From positions 87,212 to 151,211 of the forward strand of contig NZ_CABPRV010000014.1 in assembly GCF_902459735.1 (NCBI RefSeq): 64,000 nt of DNA, written 5' to 3'. The DNA comes from Pandoraea capi (GTDB lineage Bacteria; Pseudomonadota; Gammaproteobacteria; Burkholderiales; Burkholderiaceae). Positions within the stretch are counted from its first letter, which is position 1, and each line of letters opens with the position of its first letter. Positions 27,362-37,400 of the stretch are shown here, in pieces. The position numbers and the translations under genes were made by a program. Below the pieces are notes generated by a model. That model was not told the origin of the DNA. It saw only the letters and a list, made by a program, of their open reading frames with translations, and made no database searches.

Positions 27362-27892
27362 ATGAACGAACTCATCTTTTGTCCCCGCTGTGCCTCAGCC
27401 CTTGATTCACGTGACGTGGCCGGGCGTATTCGCCGCGCCTGCCCTGACAACGCATGCGGTTTCGTCCACTGGGATAATCCGCTGCCGGTGGTGGCGGGAC
27501 TCGTCGAATATCGCGGACAAATCCTGCTGGCGCGCAACGCGGCATGGACCGAGGGTATGTTCGCACTCATTACCGGTTTTCTCGAGCGTGACGAAACGCC
27601 GGAAGACGGTATTCGCCGTGAGATCAAGGAAGAAACGAACCTGGAAGCCGATGTGATTTCGCTGCTCGGCGTCTACGAGTTCATGCGCAAGAACGAGCTG
27701 ATCATCGCCTATCACGCTGTGTGCGACGGCGATATTCGCCTCTCGGAGGAACTCGCAGAATTTCGGCTGGTGGCGCCGCATCAGGTGCGTCCGTGGCGAG
27801 CCGGCACCGGGCACGCGGTGGCCGAATGGCTGCGTCGACGCAATTTGCCCATCGAATACGTCGATTCCGCGCGCCTGTCGATCGCAGAGTGA
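27362..27892 (+). CDS. NUDIX hydrolase with zinc-ribbon N-terminus
   Basis: A 176-residue protein. Four cysteines (7, 10, 27 and 32) form a likely zinc ribbon, as in NudC-type enzymes. The Nudix box spans about 72-94: GFLERDETPEDGIRREIKEE shows the G-x5-E-x7-REUxEE pattern in full. It probably hydrolyses a nucleoside diphosphate derivative with Mg2+. It is shorter than NudC (about 257 residues) and lacks NudC's SQPWPxPxS motif, so NADH pyrophosphatase activity is not implied. It precedes tusA by about 110 bp on the same strand. Confidence 0.9.
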   Translation: MNELIFCPRCASALDSRDVAGRIRRACPDNACGFVHWDNPLPVVAGLVEYRGQILLARNAAWTEGMFALITGFLERDETPEDGIRREIKEETNLEADVISLLGVYEFMRKNELIIAYHAVCDGDIRLSEELAEFRLVAPHQVRPWRAGTGHAVAEWLRRRNLPIEYVDSARLSIAE

Positions 27893-28006
27893 TGCTCGAT
27901 AGGTGGGATTCGCAACGCGCGTGCGGACTCGCACGACGACTACGGTAGAATCGCGGTTTGCACGGCGAACCCGGCAAATGATTCGAACGAGACCGAAGAG
28001 AGGGAC

Positions 28007-28240
28007 ATGAGCATGGAATTTCAGAAAGAAGTTGACGCGAGCGGCCTGAATTGTCCGCTGCCGATTCTGCGTGCGAAGAAGGCGCTGGCCGAAATGCAGA
28101 GCGGAGAAGTGCTGCATATCATCGCCACCGATCCGGGCTCCGGGCGCGACTTCAGTGCGTTTGCCAAGCAGACCGGCAACGAACTGCTCGAATCGCGCGA
28201 AGAGGGCAAGACGTTCCACTTCTGGATGCGCCGTCGCTGA
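28007..28240 (+). CDS. tusA: TusA family sulfurtransferase
   Basis: A 77-residue sulfur-carrier protein. The CPxP motif NCPLPILRAKKAL with Cys16 carries persulfide sulfur; MQSGEVLHIIATDPGSGRDF continues the family fold. TusA-type proteins pass sulfur to tRNA 2-thiolation or other cofactor routes; this copy has no tus partners nearby, so its acceptor is uncertain. Starts at 28007 and 28013 are both possible. It ends before a bidirectional terminator shared with galU. The symbol is by family; the orthology is not certain. Confidence 0.85.
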   Translation: MSMEFQKEVDASGLNCPLPILRAKKALAEMQSGEVLHIIATDPGSGRDFSAFAKQTGNELLESREEGKTFHFWMRRR

Positions 28241-28311
28241 TCGCGCGGCTACATTTCGGCATCCGCGCCGAACGTCGCGGTCGATATCCGCGCATCGCGA
28301 TTCGGCAGGCA

Positions 28312-28346
28312 TAAAAAAACCGACGGATATACCGTCGGTTTTTTAT
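28312..28346. terminator. Bidirectional terminator between tusA and galU
   Basis: AAAAAAACCGACGG and CCGTCGGTTTTTT arms over a TATA loop: T-runs on both strands serve the converging genes. Confidence 0.9.
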
Positions 28347-28367
28347 TGCACGCGTGTCGATGGAAGC

Positions 28368-29255
28368 TTAGATCAGACCGCCGTGCACGTCTTCTTGCAG
28401 ATACTTGCGGAAGGCGTCTTTCAACTCCGGGTGACGCAGCGCAAACTCCACCGTTGCCTTCAGATAGCCCAGCTTGCTGCCGCAGTCGAAGCGCTTGCCG
28501 TTGTAACGATAGGCCAGCACGGCTTCGTCCTTCATGAGCTTCTGGATGGCGTCGGTAAGCTGAATCTCACCGCCCGAACCCGGATCGATCTCGCGAATGC
28601 AGTCGAAAATGCGCGGGCGCAGCACGTAACGACCGACGACACCCAGATTCGACGGTGCGTCCTTCGGATCCGGCTTCTCGACGATGTGTTCGAGCTTGAC
28701 GATCTCAGTCTCGCCCCAAGTCTTGCCGGCAACGATCCCGTAGGAGCGACTTTGCTCGATGGGGATCTCTTCCACGCCAATGATCGAGCTGTGGTACTGG
28801 TTGTACAGATCGACCATCTGCTTGAGCACGGGCGGCTGACCGTCGAGCAGGTCGTCCGCGAGGATGACCGCGAACGGTTCATCGCCGACGAGCTTCTCGG
28901 CGCACAGCACGGCGTGTCCGAGACCGAGCGCTTTCGGCTGGCGCACATAGAAGCAATCGATGTGCGCCGGCTTGATCGAATGCACTACGTCGAGCAATGC
29001 CTGCTTGTTCTTCGCCTCGAGTTCCGCTTCGAGTTCGAAGGCCGTGTCGAAGTGATCTTCGATGGCGCGCTTGTTGCGGCCCGTAACGAAGATCATCTCC
29101 GTGATGCCGGCGGCCGCCGCCTCTTCCACTGCGTACTGAATCAGCGGCTTGTCCACGACCGGCAGCATTTCTTTCGGGCTCGCCTTGGTCGCAGGCAGAA
29201 ACCGGGTGCCGAGGCCCGCGACGGGGAACACGGCTTTGGTCACAACGGCTTTCAT
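28368..29255 (-). CDS. galU: UTP--glucose-1-phosphate uridylyltransferase
   Basis: A 295-residue nucleotidyltransferase making UDP-glucose for envelope polysaccharides. The nucleotide-binding N-terminus has [20 protein letters not shown]; other conserved pieces are [29 protein letters not shown] and [20 protein letters not shown]. The length matches GalU. It follows valS on the minus strand with about 30 bp between valS stop and galU start on the opposite coding order, so co-transcription from the valS side is possible. Terminated by the hairpin at 28312. Confidence 0.96.
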   Translation of the reverse strand: MKAVVTKAVFPVAGLGTRFLPATKASPKEMLPVVDKPLIQYAVEEAAAAGITEMIFVTGRNKRAIEDHFDTAFELEAELEAKNKQALLDVVHSIKPAHIDCFYVRQPKALGLGHAVLCAEKLVGDEPFAVILADDLLDGQPPVLKQMVDLYNQYHSSIIGVEEIPIEQSRSYGIVAGKTWGETEIVKLEHIVEKPDPKDAPSNLGVVGRYVLRPRIFDCIREIDPGSGGEIQLTDAIQKLMKDEAVLAYRYNGKRFDCGSKLGYLKATVEFALRHPELKDAFRKYLQEDVHGGLI

Positions 29256-29284
29256 TGGTATCTCCCTGATGAATTTTCAGCGTC

Positions 29285-32146
29285 TCAGGCGGGCAGGCGG
29301 GCAAGCTGTGCCTGCAATTTGCCGAGAACCGCTTCAAAGTCGACCAATCGTTGCTTCTCAAGTTCCACCACATTGGCGGGCGCGCGCGCCACGAAGCTCT
29401 CGTTGGAAAGCTTGCCGTGGCATTTCGCGATCTCGCCTTCGAGGCGCTTCACTTCCTTGCCGAGGCGCTCGCGTTCGGCGGCCACGTCGATTTCCACCTT
29501 CAATGCCAGCTTGTTCGCGCCCACCACGGCGAGCGGTGCGCCCGCAGCCTGTGCGTCGAGCGTGGCTTCGTCGGCCAGCACCTGAACTTCGGAGAGCTTC
29601 GCCAGCGTTTGCAGATACGGGGCGATCGACGTCAGGAACGGCACGTCGCCGGCCACCAGCAGCGGCACGCGCTGGGCCGGCGACAGGTTCATTTCGCCGC
29701 GAAGATTGCGGCAGGCGTCGACGGCAGCCTTCAACTGCTGCATCCAGGCTTCGTCGCCTTCGTCGATCTTGCTCATGTCGGCGACCGGATACGGCTGCAC
29801 CATGATACTGGCTTCGCCCGCGGCCTTGTCGGCGGGATAGCGACCGGCGAGCGGCGCCACCTTCTGCCACAGCGCTTCGGTGATGAACGGAATGATCGGG
29901 TGTGCCAGACGCAGCACCGTTTCCAGCACGCGCAGCAGCGTGCGGCGCGTGGCGCGTTGTTGCGCCAACGTGCCGTTCTGAATCTGCCACTTGGCCAGTT
30001 CGACGTACCAGTCGCAGTACTCGTCCCACACGAACTTGTAGATCGTGCTGGCGATGTTGTCGAAACGGTAGTCGGCGAAGCCCTTGGCCACGTCGGCTTC
30101 CACGCGCTGGAGCAGCGAGACGATCCAGCGGTCGGCGCGCGAGAAGTCAAGCTGACCTTCGGGGCCGCAATCGCCCACGCAAGGCGCCATCCCGCAATCT
30201 TGCCCTTCGCAGTTCATCAGCACGAAACGCGTGGCGTTCCACAGCTTGTTGCAGAAGTTGCGGTAGCCTTCGCAGCGCGCCAGATCGAAGTTGATGTTGC
30301 GACCGAGCGTGGCCATCGACGCGAACGTGAAGCGCAGCGCATCGGTGCCGAACGGCGCGATGCCCTCCGGGAATTCCTTGCGCGTCTTCTTCTCGATGGT
30401 GGCGGCCTGCTTCGGGTTCATCAGCCCCGTGGTGCGCTTGGCGAGCAGCGTGTCGAGCGACACACCGTCGACGATGTCGATCGGATCGAGCGTGTTGCCC
30501 TTCGACTTTGACATCTTCTGACCTTCGGCGTCGCGCACCAGCCCGTGCACATACACGGTCTTGAACGGCACCTGGCCGGTGAAGTGCGTGGTCATCATGA
30601 CCATGCGCGCCACCCAGAAGAAGATGATGTCGAAGCCCGTGACCAGCACCGATGACGGCAGGAAATGCTTCAGTTCCGGCGTCTGCTGCGGCCAGCCGAG
30701 CGACGAGAACGGCACCAGTGCCGACGAGAACCACGTGTCGAGCACGTCTTCGTCGCGCTTGAGCGCGCCGGTCGAGCCGGCGGCACGGGCCTTCTCGATG
30801 GCCTCCTCTTCCGTGTGGGCGACGAACACGTTGCCGTTTTCGTCGTACCACGCCGGGATCTGATGGCCCCACCAGAGCTGACGGGAGATACACCAGTCCT
30901 GAATGTTCTCGAGCCACTGGTTGTACGTCGTCGTCCAGTTTTCCGGGACGAACTTGATCTCGCCGCTACGCACCACGTCGAGCGCAGTTTCGGTGATCGA
31001 CTTGCCCGGACGGAACGTGCCTTCGGGCGCGGGCTTTGTCATCGCCACGAACCACTGGTCGGTGAGCATCGGCTCGATAACCGTACCGGTGCGGTCGCTG
31101 CGCGGCACCATCAGCTTGTGCGCCTTGACCGATTCGAGCAGGCCGAGGGCATCCAGATCGGCGACGATTTGCTTGCGCGCGTCGAAACGATCGAGACCGC
31201 GGTACTTTTCCGGGGCGTTGTCGTTGATCTTCGCGTCGAGCGTGAGAATGTTGATCTGCGGCAGGTTGTGACGCTGACCGACGGCGTAGTCGTTGAAATC
31301 GTGTGCGGGCGTGACCTTCACGACGCCCGTACCGAACTCGCGGTCGACGTAATCGTCCGCAATGATCGGGATTTCACGATCGCACAGCGGCAAACGGGCC
31401 GTCTTGCCGATCAGATGCCTGTAGCGCTCGTCTTCCGGATGCACCATCAGCGCGGTGTCGCCCAGCATCGTCTCCGGGCGCGTGGTCGCGACCGTGAGCG
31501 TGCCCGAACCGTCGGCGAGCGGGTAGCGGATGTGCCACAGCGAGCCTTCTTCTTCCTCGCTGACGACTTCCAGATCGGACACCGCGGTGAGCAGCGTCGA
31601 TTCCCAGTTCACGAGACGCTTGCCGCGATAGATCAGGCCCTGCTCGTAGAGCGTGACGAACACGTCGCGCACTGCGCTGGACATCTTCTCGTCCATCGTG
31701 AAGTACTCGCGGCTCCAATCGATGGAAGCCCCGAGGCGGCGAATCTGGCCGGTGATCGTGCTGCCCGATTGCTCCTTCCACTCCCAGACGCGCTCGACGA
31801 ACTTCTCGCGGCCGAGATCGTGACGCGAGACCTTCTTGGCGTCCAGTTGACGCTCGACGACGATCTGCGTGGCGATACCGGCGTGGTCGGTGCCCGGCAC
31901 CCAGAGGGTGTTCGCGCCCTTCATGCGGTGGTAGCGCGTCAGACCATCCATGATCGTCTGGTTGAACGCGTGCCCCATGTGCAGCGTGCCGGTAACGTTC
32001 GGCGGCGGCAACTGGATGCTGAAATCTTCACGGGCGTCGTCGAAAGTCGGCCGGGCATAGCCGCGGCGTTCCCATTCGGGGCCCCAGTGGGCTTCGACGT
32101 CCTGCGGCTCGAAGCTCTTGGCAAGCGTATTGTCGCTGTCGCTCAT
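29285..32146 (-). CDS. valS: Valine--tRNA ligase
   Basis: A 953-residue class I synthetase. The signature HMGH (56-59, in [12 protein letters not shown]) and KMSKS (about 543-547, in [12 protein letters not shown]) form the ATP site; the CP1 editing domain lies between them. The anticodon-binding helices and a C-terminal coiled coil ([20 protein letters not shown]) finish the chain, typical of ValRS. Divergent from uvrD at 32258. Nothing unusual was seen. Confidence 0.98.
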   Translation of the reverse strand: MSDSDNTLAKSFEPQDVEAHWGPEWERRGYARPTFDDAREDFSIQLPPPNVTGTLHMGHAFNQTIMDGLTRYHRMKGANTLWVPGTDHAGIATQIVVERQLDAKKVSRHDLGREKFVERVWEWKEQSGSTITGQIRRLGASIDWSREYFTMDEKMSSAVRDVFVTLYEQGLIYRGKRLVNWESTLLTAVSDLEVVSEEEEGSLWHIRYPLADGSGTLTVATTRPETMLGDTALMVHPEDERYRHLIGKTARLPLCDREIPIIADDYVDREFGTGVVKVTPAHDFNDYAVGQRHNLPQINILTLDAKINDNAPEKYRGLDRFDARKQIVADLDALGLLESVKAHKLMVPRSDRTGTVIEPMLTDQWFVAMTKPAPEGTFRPGKSITETALDVVRSGEIKFVPENWTTTYNQWLENIQDWCISRQLWWGHQIPAWYDENGNVFVAHTEEEAIEKARAAGSTGALKRDEDVLDTWFSSALVPFSSLGWPQQTPELKHFLPSSVLVTGFDIIFFWVARMVMMTTHFTGQVPFKTVYVHGLVRDAEGQKMSKSKGNTLDPIDIVDGVSLDTLLAKRTTGLMNPKQAATIEKKTRKEFPEGIAPFGTDALRFTFASMATLGRNINFDLARCEGYRNFCNKLWNATRFVLMNCEGQDCGMAPCVGDCGPEGQLDFSRADRWIVSLLQRVEADVAKGFADYRFDNIASTIYKFVWDEYCDWYVELAKWQIQNGTLAQQRATRRTLLRVLETVLRLAHPIIPFITEALWQKVAPLAGRYPADKAAGEASIMVQPYPVADMSKIDEGDEAWMQQLKAAVDACRNLRGEMNLSPAQRVPLLVAGDVPFLTSIAPYLQTLAKLSEVQVLADEATLDAQAAGAPLAVVGANKLALKVEIDVAAERERLGKEVKRLEGEIAKCHGKLSNESFVARAPANVVELEKQRLVDFEAVLGKLQAQLARLPA

Positions 32147-32257
32147 GGATTGAATGGACCGTGTAATGCGTGAAACCCTGAATTATAAAAGATTCGGTGC
32201 CATTTCCGTGTCGCCGCAGGATTTATAATCGGGCTTCACTCGAAATTCGTACCCGAC

Positions 32258-34576
32258 ATGCCCGATCTGCTCGCCAATCTGAACCCCGAACAACTGGCCG
32301 CCGTCACGCTTCCCGACGAGCCGGCCCTCATTCTCGCGGGCGCGGGTTCCGGCAAGACGCGCGTGCTCACGACCCGTATCGCCTGGCTGATCCAGCAAGC
32401 GCACGTCGGCCCGGCGGGCATTCTGGCGGTGACCTTTACCAACAAGGCGGCCAAGGAAATGCAGGCCCGACTGAGCGCGATGCTGCCGATCAGCACGCGC
32501 GCCATGTGGATCGGCACCTTCCACGGGCTGTGCAACCGCATGCTGCGCGCGCATTTTCGCGACGCCGGGCTGCCGCAGAGCTTTCAGATTCTGGATCAGT
32601 CCGATCAGTTGTCCGCCATCAAGCGAATGATGAAGGCGGCGAATGTCGACGATGAGAAATTTCCGCCCAAGAATCTCCAGTATTTCATCAATAACGCCAA
32701 GGAGCAGGGCCTGCGGCCGCACGAGGTCGAGGCCAACGACGCCTTCAACCAGAAGTTCGTCGAGCTTTATGCGAGCTATCAGGAGCAGTGCCAGCGCGAG
32801 GGGGTAGTCGATTTCGCCGAACTGTTGCTGCGCTGCTTCGAACTGCTCAAGCATAACGAACCGCTGCGCGTGCACTACCAGTCGCGCTTCCGACACATCC
32901 TCGTCGACGAGTTTCAGGACACCAACAAGCTCCAGTACGCATGGCTCAAGATGCTCGCCGGGACGAACGCCGCCGTGTTCGCCGTCGGTGACGATGATCA
33001 GAGCATCTACGCGTTTCGTGGTGCTAACGTCGGCAATATGGCTGACTTCGAGCGTGAATTCCGCGTTCGTCATTTGATCAAGCTGGAGCAGAACTACCGT
33101 TCGCACGGCAATATCCTCGACGCCGCCAACGCGTTGATTTCCAACAATGCCCGACGGCTGGGCAAGAACCTGCGCACGGACGCCGGGCACGGCGAGCCGA
33201 TTCGGGTGTACGAGGCGGCGACCGATTTGCAGGAGGCAAGCTGGCTCGTCGAGGAGATCAAGGCGCTGGTCGCGCAAGGGCTGTCGCGTCAGGACGTGGC
33301 GATCCTCTATCGCAGTAACGCCCAGTCGCGGGTGATGGAGCATGCGCTCGTCGGCGCGGGCATCGCCTATCGCGTGTACGGCGGTCTGCGCTTCTTCGAG
33401 CGTCAGGAAGTCAAGCACGCGCTGGCTTATCTGCGTCTGATCGAGAATCCGAACGACGACACCGCGTTCGTGCGGGTCGTCAATTTCCCCACGCGGGGGA
33501 TCGGCGCCCGCTCGCTGGAGCAACTGGCCGACGCCGCACGTCTGTACAACTGTTCGATGTACGCCGCGGTGCCTTACATGACGGGCAAGGCGGGCACCAA
33601 CCTGCTGGCCTTCGTCCGGATGATCGAGCAGATGCGTCACGACACCGAGCGCCTGACGCTGCCGGAAGTGGTGACGCACGTCATCGACGCGAGCGGCCTG
33701 ATCACGCATTACCAAACCGAGAAGGAAGGCCAGGACCGCATCGAGAACTTGCAGGAGCTGGTGCATGCGGCTACGGCCTTCATTGCGGAGGAGGGCTACG
33801 GGCTGGACGCCCCGGCGCGCCTGATCGCCATGCGCCCTGCGTTGCCGGGCGCGCCGGACGTGCTGGCATCGCCCGATGGCGTGGTGGATGCCGATACGCC
33901 GGTCGAGATGACGCCGCTGGCGGGCTTCCTGTCGCACGCGTCGCTCGAAGCCGGCGACAATCAGGCCGAGGCAGGGCAGGACGCCGTGCAACTGATGACG
34001 GTGCACGCGGCCAAGGGTCTCGAATTCACGGCAGTGTTCGTCACCGGTCTGGAGGAAGGGCTGTTCCCGCATGAAAACAGTGCGATGGAACTCGACGGCC
34101 TCGAAGAGGAGCGACGCCTGATGTACGTGGCCATTACGCGAGCGAAGGAGCGGCTGTATCTGTCGTTCACGCAGAGCCGAATGCTGCACGGCCAGACGCG
34201 CTACAACGTGCGCTCGCGGTTCTTCGATGAAATTCCCGAGGAGGTGCTGAAATTCCTGACGCCGCGTGCCCAGCCCGGCGCACGGCTGGGGCAGGCTGAC
34301 CCGGCGTGGGGGCGTGACTGGTTTGCGCGACCGCAAACGAGCGCACCGAAAGACGAGTGGGCCGCCACGAAGTCGGAGAAGGCGCTGGCGGACCGTTCGC
34401 GGGCGTCGGAGACTGGCTTCAAACTCGGACAGGGCGTGTTCCACACCAAGTTCGGTGAAGGCAAGATCATCGGACTGGAAGGGGCGGGCGACGAGGCCCG
34501 CGCGCACGTGAAGTTCGGTCGTCACGGCGAGAAGTGGCTGGCGCTGGCCGTCGCGAAGCTTCAGCCTATCGAGTGA
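32258..34576 (+). CDS. uvrD: UvrD/PcrA-type DNA helicase II
   Basis: A 772-residue superfamily 1A 3'-5' helicase for nucleotide-excision and mismatch repair. Seen: motif I AGAGSGKTRVL (Lys33), motif II VDEFQDTN near 217-224, motif III VGDDDQSIYAFRGA, motif IV EQNYRSHGNIL, motif V VHAAKGLEFTAVFVTGLEEG and motif VI YVAITRAKERL. The C-terminus has the Tudor-like KFGEGKIIGLEGAGDEARAH part that separates UvrD/PcrA from Rep. A putative intrinsic terminator follows at 34654. Confidence 0.95.
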   Translation: MPDLLANLNPEQLAAVTLPDEPALILAGAGSGKTRVLTTRIAWLIQQAHVGPAGILAVTFTNKAAKEMQARLSAMLPISTRAMWIGTFHGLCNRMLRAHFRDAGLPQSFQILDQSDQLSAIKRMMKAANVDDEKFPPKNLQYFINNAKEQGLRPHEVEANDAFNQKFVELYASYQEQCQREGVVDFAELLLRCFELLKHNEPLRVHYQSRFRHILVDEFQDTNKLQYAWLKMLAGTNAAVFAVGDDDQSIYAFRGANVGNMADFEREFRVRHLIKLEQNYRSHGNILDAANALISNNARRLGKNLRTDAGHGEPIRVYEAATDLQEASWLVEEIKALVAQGLSRQDVAILYRSNAQSRVMEHALVGAGIAYRVYGGLRFFERQEVKHALAYLRLIENPNDDTAFVRVVNFPTRGIGARSLEQLADAARLYNCSMYAAVPYMTGKAGTNLLAFVRMIEQMRHDTERLTLPEVVTHVIDASGLITHYQTEKEGQDRIENLQELVHAATAFIAEEGYGLDAPARLIAMRPALPGAPDVLASPDGVVDADTPVEMTPLAGFLSHASLEAGDNQAEAGQDAVQLMTVHAAKGLEFTAVFVTGLEEGLFPHENSAMELDGLEEERRLMYVAITRAKERLYLSFTQSRMLHGQTRYNVRSRFFDEIPEEVLKFLTPRAQPGARLGQADPAWGRDWFARPQTSAPKDEWAATKSEKALADRSRASETGFKLGQGVFHTKFGEGKIIGLEGAGDEARAHVKFGRHGEKWLALAVAKLQPIE

Positions 34577-34653
34577 CGATGACCGCAGGGCGCCGGTTCG
34601 CTGGCGGCCAGAATGGCATGCCGCCGGCATCTGGCCAGCGCCGGGCATGAAAT

Positions 34654-34682
34654 AGGGCACCCTCGGGTGCCCTTTGTTTTTG
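34654..34682 (+). terminator. Rho-independent terminator of uvrD
   Basis: AGGGCACCC and GGGTGCCCT arms over a two-base loop, then TTTGTTTTT. Confidence 0.85.
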
Positions 34683-34704
34683 CTGCGCGCTCGAAGTCGA
34701 AGGC

Positions 34705-35517
34705 TTACGCCTCGGGCGGCGCCACATTCGGATCGATGGCGCCGATCTCCTGCACCCCGAAGCAACCGCGATAGCTCGCATAGAACGAGCAGTACACGAT
34801 GGCGGCGAACAGCAGGGACAGCGGCCAGATCACGAGCATCGCGTATTGAAAAACGCCCAGCACGGCCATGATGACCATGAGAATCATGGACGACACCATC
34901 GCGAGCAGCATCACGCACAGGCCGTAGACCACGAACGCGCGGAAGTTGCGCGTGCAGGCCGTCCAGCTGAAAAAGATGGCCTTGACCGGCGTAATGTCGT
35001 GCCACGCCACGAGCACCGGGGCGAACCAGAACAGCATGGCGACCGGAATGTAGGCGACGGCGAACGCCATGGCGGCGACCATGCCCGCAGTACTGTTCAT
35101 GACGTCGTCGCGATTCATGTTGCCGTCGAACAGCAACTTGTTGATCAGATCGCTGCCGTTGAAGAGCGACGAAATCAGGTACGCGATGACCGTCGCCGCC
35201 ATGTAGTAACCGCCGAGAATCAGCAGTCGGCGCGCGATTTCCTTGCCGTGGCCGCGAAACCCGTCGAGCAGGACCTGCGGCAACACCTGCTTGTTCTTGA
35301 TGATGTCGCGACACGCGGCCATGAAGCCCACGGACAGGCCCGGGACGAGCACCAGCGAGATGAGTCCGCCGATGACCGGCACGAAGGAGATCACTAACGT
35401 GCCGAACAGGTAAGCGAACAGCAGGCTCATGATGGCGAGCGGGTTCTTGCGGAATAGCCAGATGCCCTGGCGCAGCCACACATAACCACTCTTCGGCGGG
35501 ACTTCAAGCAATTGCAT
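34705..35517 (-). CDS. BPSS1780 family membrane protein
   Basis: A 270-residue polytopic membrane protein. MQLLEVPPKSGYVWLRQGIW is the recognisable N-terminus of the uncharacterised BPSS1780 family of Burkholderiales. About six hydrophobic helices follow, with GGLISLVLVPGLSVGFMAAC and MLFWFAPVLVAWHDITPVKA among them. The function is unknown. I chose the ATG at 35517; the frame is open upstream to 35808, but that is antisense to the homoserine kinase gene and not protein-like. Co-directional with homoserine kinase (stop about 30 bp upstream), so probably one transcript. Confidence 0.82.
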   Translation of the reverse strand: MQLLEVPPKSGYVWLRQGIWLFRKNPLAIMSLLFAYLFGTLVISFVPVIGGLISLVLVPGLSVGFMAACRDIIKNKQVLPQVLLDGFRGHGKEIARRLLILGGYYMAATVIAYLISSLFNGSDLINKLLFDGNMNRDDVMNSTAGMVAAMAFAVAYIPVAMLFWFAPVLVAWHDITPVKAIFFSWTACTRNFRAFVVYGLCVMLLAMVSSMILMVIMAVLGVFQYAMLVIWPLSLLFAAIVYCSFYASYRGCFGVQEIGAIDPNVAPPEA

Positions 35518-35548
35518 AGGGTTTGAAAGACTCCGATTGGGCGTCGGG

Positions 35549-36520
35549 TTACAGCCAGGGAATGGAAACGGCTTCGATGCGTTTGCGCAGGATTCGTTCG
35601 AAATGCCCCGGATCGTGCGGCTTGAGCATTTCCGCCGCCCGCGGCAAATGGAAATCATACAGGCGCGACACCCAGAACCGCAGCGCGCCTGCACGCAGCA
35701 TGTCGCGCCAGTGAGACGCCTCGATGTCCGTGAGCGGACGCACGGTTTCGTAAGCGCGCAGCATGGCGTGCACCCGGGCGTCGTCGAGCGTGCCGGTCGC
35801 CAGGTCACAGCACCAGTCGTTGACTGTCACTGCGAGATCGAACAACCACTTGTCGCAACCGGCGAAGTAGAAGTCGAAGAAGCCGCCCAACCGCGGTGAA
35901 CCGTCTGCCGCCGTATCGAACAGCACGTTGTCGCGGAACAGATCGCAATGGCATGGGCCGGCTTGCATCGCACGGTAATCGCTCGACGCAAAAAACGCTT
36001 CCTGATGCGCCATCTCGCTTTCCAGCAGGGCGCGCTCAGCGTCGCTCAGGAACGGCAGCACCTCCGGCGTGGCGTCGCGCCACCACGGCAGGCTGCGCAG
36101 ATTGGCCTGTTCGAGCGTGAAGTCGCGGCCCGCCAGATGCATGCGCGCGAGCATGGCGCCGACGTGCGCGCAATGTTCGGCCGTGGGAGCCAGCTCCGAG
36201 CGCCCCGACAGTTTGGTGACGATGGTGGCAGGCTTGCCGTTGAGTTCGCCCAGAATCTCGCCGGCGCGATCCGGAATCGGATCCGGCACCGGTACGCTGT
36301 GATGCGCGAGATGCCTCATCAATTGCAGATAGAACGGCAATTGCGTAGCGGTGAGCTTTTCGAACAGCGTCAGCACGAACTCGCCGCGCTCGGTCGTCAG
36401 GAAATAATTGGTGTTCTCGATGCCCGAGCTGATGCCCCGGAAGTCGAGAACTTTCCCCAAATCGTAGCGTTGCAGCCACCGCTGAAGCTGCTCGGGCGAG
36501 ACGGAAGTAAAAACGGCCAT
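35549..36520 (-). CDS. thrB: Homoserine kinase (ThrB, aminoglycoside-phosphotransferase-like type)
   Basis: A 323-residue kinase phosphorylating homoserine in threonine biosynthesis. It belongs to the APH-fold type, not the GHMP type of E. coli. Seen: [16 protein letters not shown] start, [15 protein letters not shown], the catalytic loop [13 protein letters not shown] with His/Asp/Asn, and [20 protein letters not shown] for the Mg-binding DFxxA-like part. The ATG at 36520 is the family start; an in-frame start at 36550 adds ten residues. Located between a BPSS1780 gene and a DUF2782 gene, close to polA, as in relatives. Confidence 0.93.
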   Translation of the reverse strand: MAVFTSVSPEQLQRWLQRYDLGKVLDFRGISSGIENTNYFLTTERGEFVLTLFEKLTATQLPFYLQLMRHLAHHSVPVPDPIPDRAGEILGELNGKPATIVTKLSGRSELAPTAEHCAHVGAMLARMHLAGRDFTLEQANLRSLPWWRDATPEVLPFLSDAERALLESEMAHQEAFFASSDYRAMQAGPCHCDLFRDNVLFDTAADGSPRLGGFFDFYFAGCDKWLFDLAVTVNDWCCDLATGTLDDARVHAMLRAYETVRPLTDIEASHWRDMLRAGALRFWVSRLYDFHLPRAAEMLKPHDPGHFERILRKRIEAVSIPWL

Positions 36521-36673
36521 GCGTGCGTTGAGTGGATAAGACTCAGACAAACGGCCCGTGCGCGTGCAGCGGGCCGCTGGTTTGAGACAAACAGGAAGCT
36601 GGCGCGCCGCAATACCGCTGATACCGCCAGTACGACTTCGAGGGCGCGCGAATGAGTCAGATTACCAGAGTCG

Positions 36674-37042
36674 TCAGAACTTCAATCCGACGGACGGCAG
36701 ACGATCGTTTTGCGACGTGTTGTCACGGGCGCGCGGCGCGTTGTCCGGCGGGGTCGTCAACTGGTAGTTGGTGCCGAAGCGGGAGTGCACATCGATCTCC
36801 GTGGGCTTGCCGCGATCGCGGTACTCGGTCACGGTGGTGCCCTGGTCATTGACGTAATAGCTCGGCTTGCGTTCCTGATTGACGTCCACCGACTGTGTGC
36901 TGGTCGCGGCGGCGCGGGCGTCGGCTTCGCGTTTGGCGGCCTGGGCGGCGGTTTCCTTGCCGTCCTGGGCAAACGCCTGGCCGACGAGCAGCAGGCCGGT
37001 ACCGATCAGCAGGGGCAGGGCACGGGAAAAGCGCGTTTTCAT
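36674..37042 (-). CDS. DUF2782 domain-containing exported protein
   Basis: A 122-residue protein with a signal peptide (MKTRFSRALPLLIGTGLLLV, cut near AFA-QDG) and a short mature part. The C-terminal region YYVNDQGTTVTEYRDRGKPT matches the small DUF2782 family found beside polA/homoserine kinase in betaproteobacteria. The function is unknown. Of two adjacent ATGs, the one at 37042 has better spacing from the GGAG site. Confidence 0.82.
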   Translation of the reverse strand: MKTRFSRALPLLIGTGLLLVGQAFAQDGKETAAQAAKREADARAAATSTQSVDVNQERKPSYYVNDQGTTVTEYRDRGKPTEIDVHSRFGTNYQLTTPPDNAPRARDNTSQNDRLPSVGLKF

Positions 37043-37270
37043 CATTATTCTCCGAGGGCGGGAACGCATCTGCGACGCACAGGCGCAAACCGTGGCGTCG
37101 CAGTGGGTTCCAATGTGCCCATTCTATCAAACGTGCTCCACTTCGCATTGTGGAATCGCGTTGAATGCAGCGTGGTTCCTTGCCTGCGGGGCGGTTGTCG
37201 GTCCGCTGTGAACGTTTCGTGACAGCGCTTCATTCCGAAATGTCGGTGCCCGGTGTGGCGGGTTGTAGTC

Positions 37271-37295
37271 TTCTTATTTCTTTTGGTTATAAGAA
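37271..37295. promoter_or_regulatory. Inverted repeat TTCTTAT-N11-ATAAGAA (putative operator)
   Basis: Perfect 7-bp arms in an AT-rich patch about 105 bp upstream of the YeeE/YedE start. Size and symmetry suit a dimeric repressor such as an ArsR-type sulfur sensor, which is a guess. Confidence 0.5.
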
Positions 37296-37354
37296 AATCA
37301 CGAAACAGTCGTTTTCATCGATGCTGCGCTCTGGCACTCTGCCACGTTGTCTCA

Positions 37355-37377
37355 ATGGGTGGCCAGGTGCCACCCAT
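37355..37377 (+). promoter_or_regulatory. Perfect 9-bp inverted repeat in the 5' leader of YeeE/YedE gene
   Basis: ATGGGTGGC and GCCACCCAT with a 5-base spacer, ending 23 bp before the ATG and just before the CTGGAG ribosome-binding site. It can form a stable mRNA hairpin or serve as an operator. Confidence 0.5.
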
Positions 37378-37400
37378 CTGCATTCTGGAGTCTGAAAGTC

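Larger units (their letters stand above)
37043..37400. other. 358-bp divergent gap with two perfect inverted repeats
   Basis: No gene. It contains TTCTTAT-N11-ATAAGAA at 37271-37295 and ATGGGTGGC-N5-GCCACCCAT at 37355-37377, both ahead of the YeeE/YedE gene. Confidence 0.55.

Noticed and set aside
32183-34704. Long antisense frame across uvrD continuing into the BPSS1780 gene region
   Set aside because: uvrD motifs are complete on the plus strand, and the minus frame has no ribosome-binding site or known domain.
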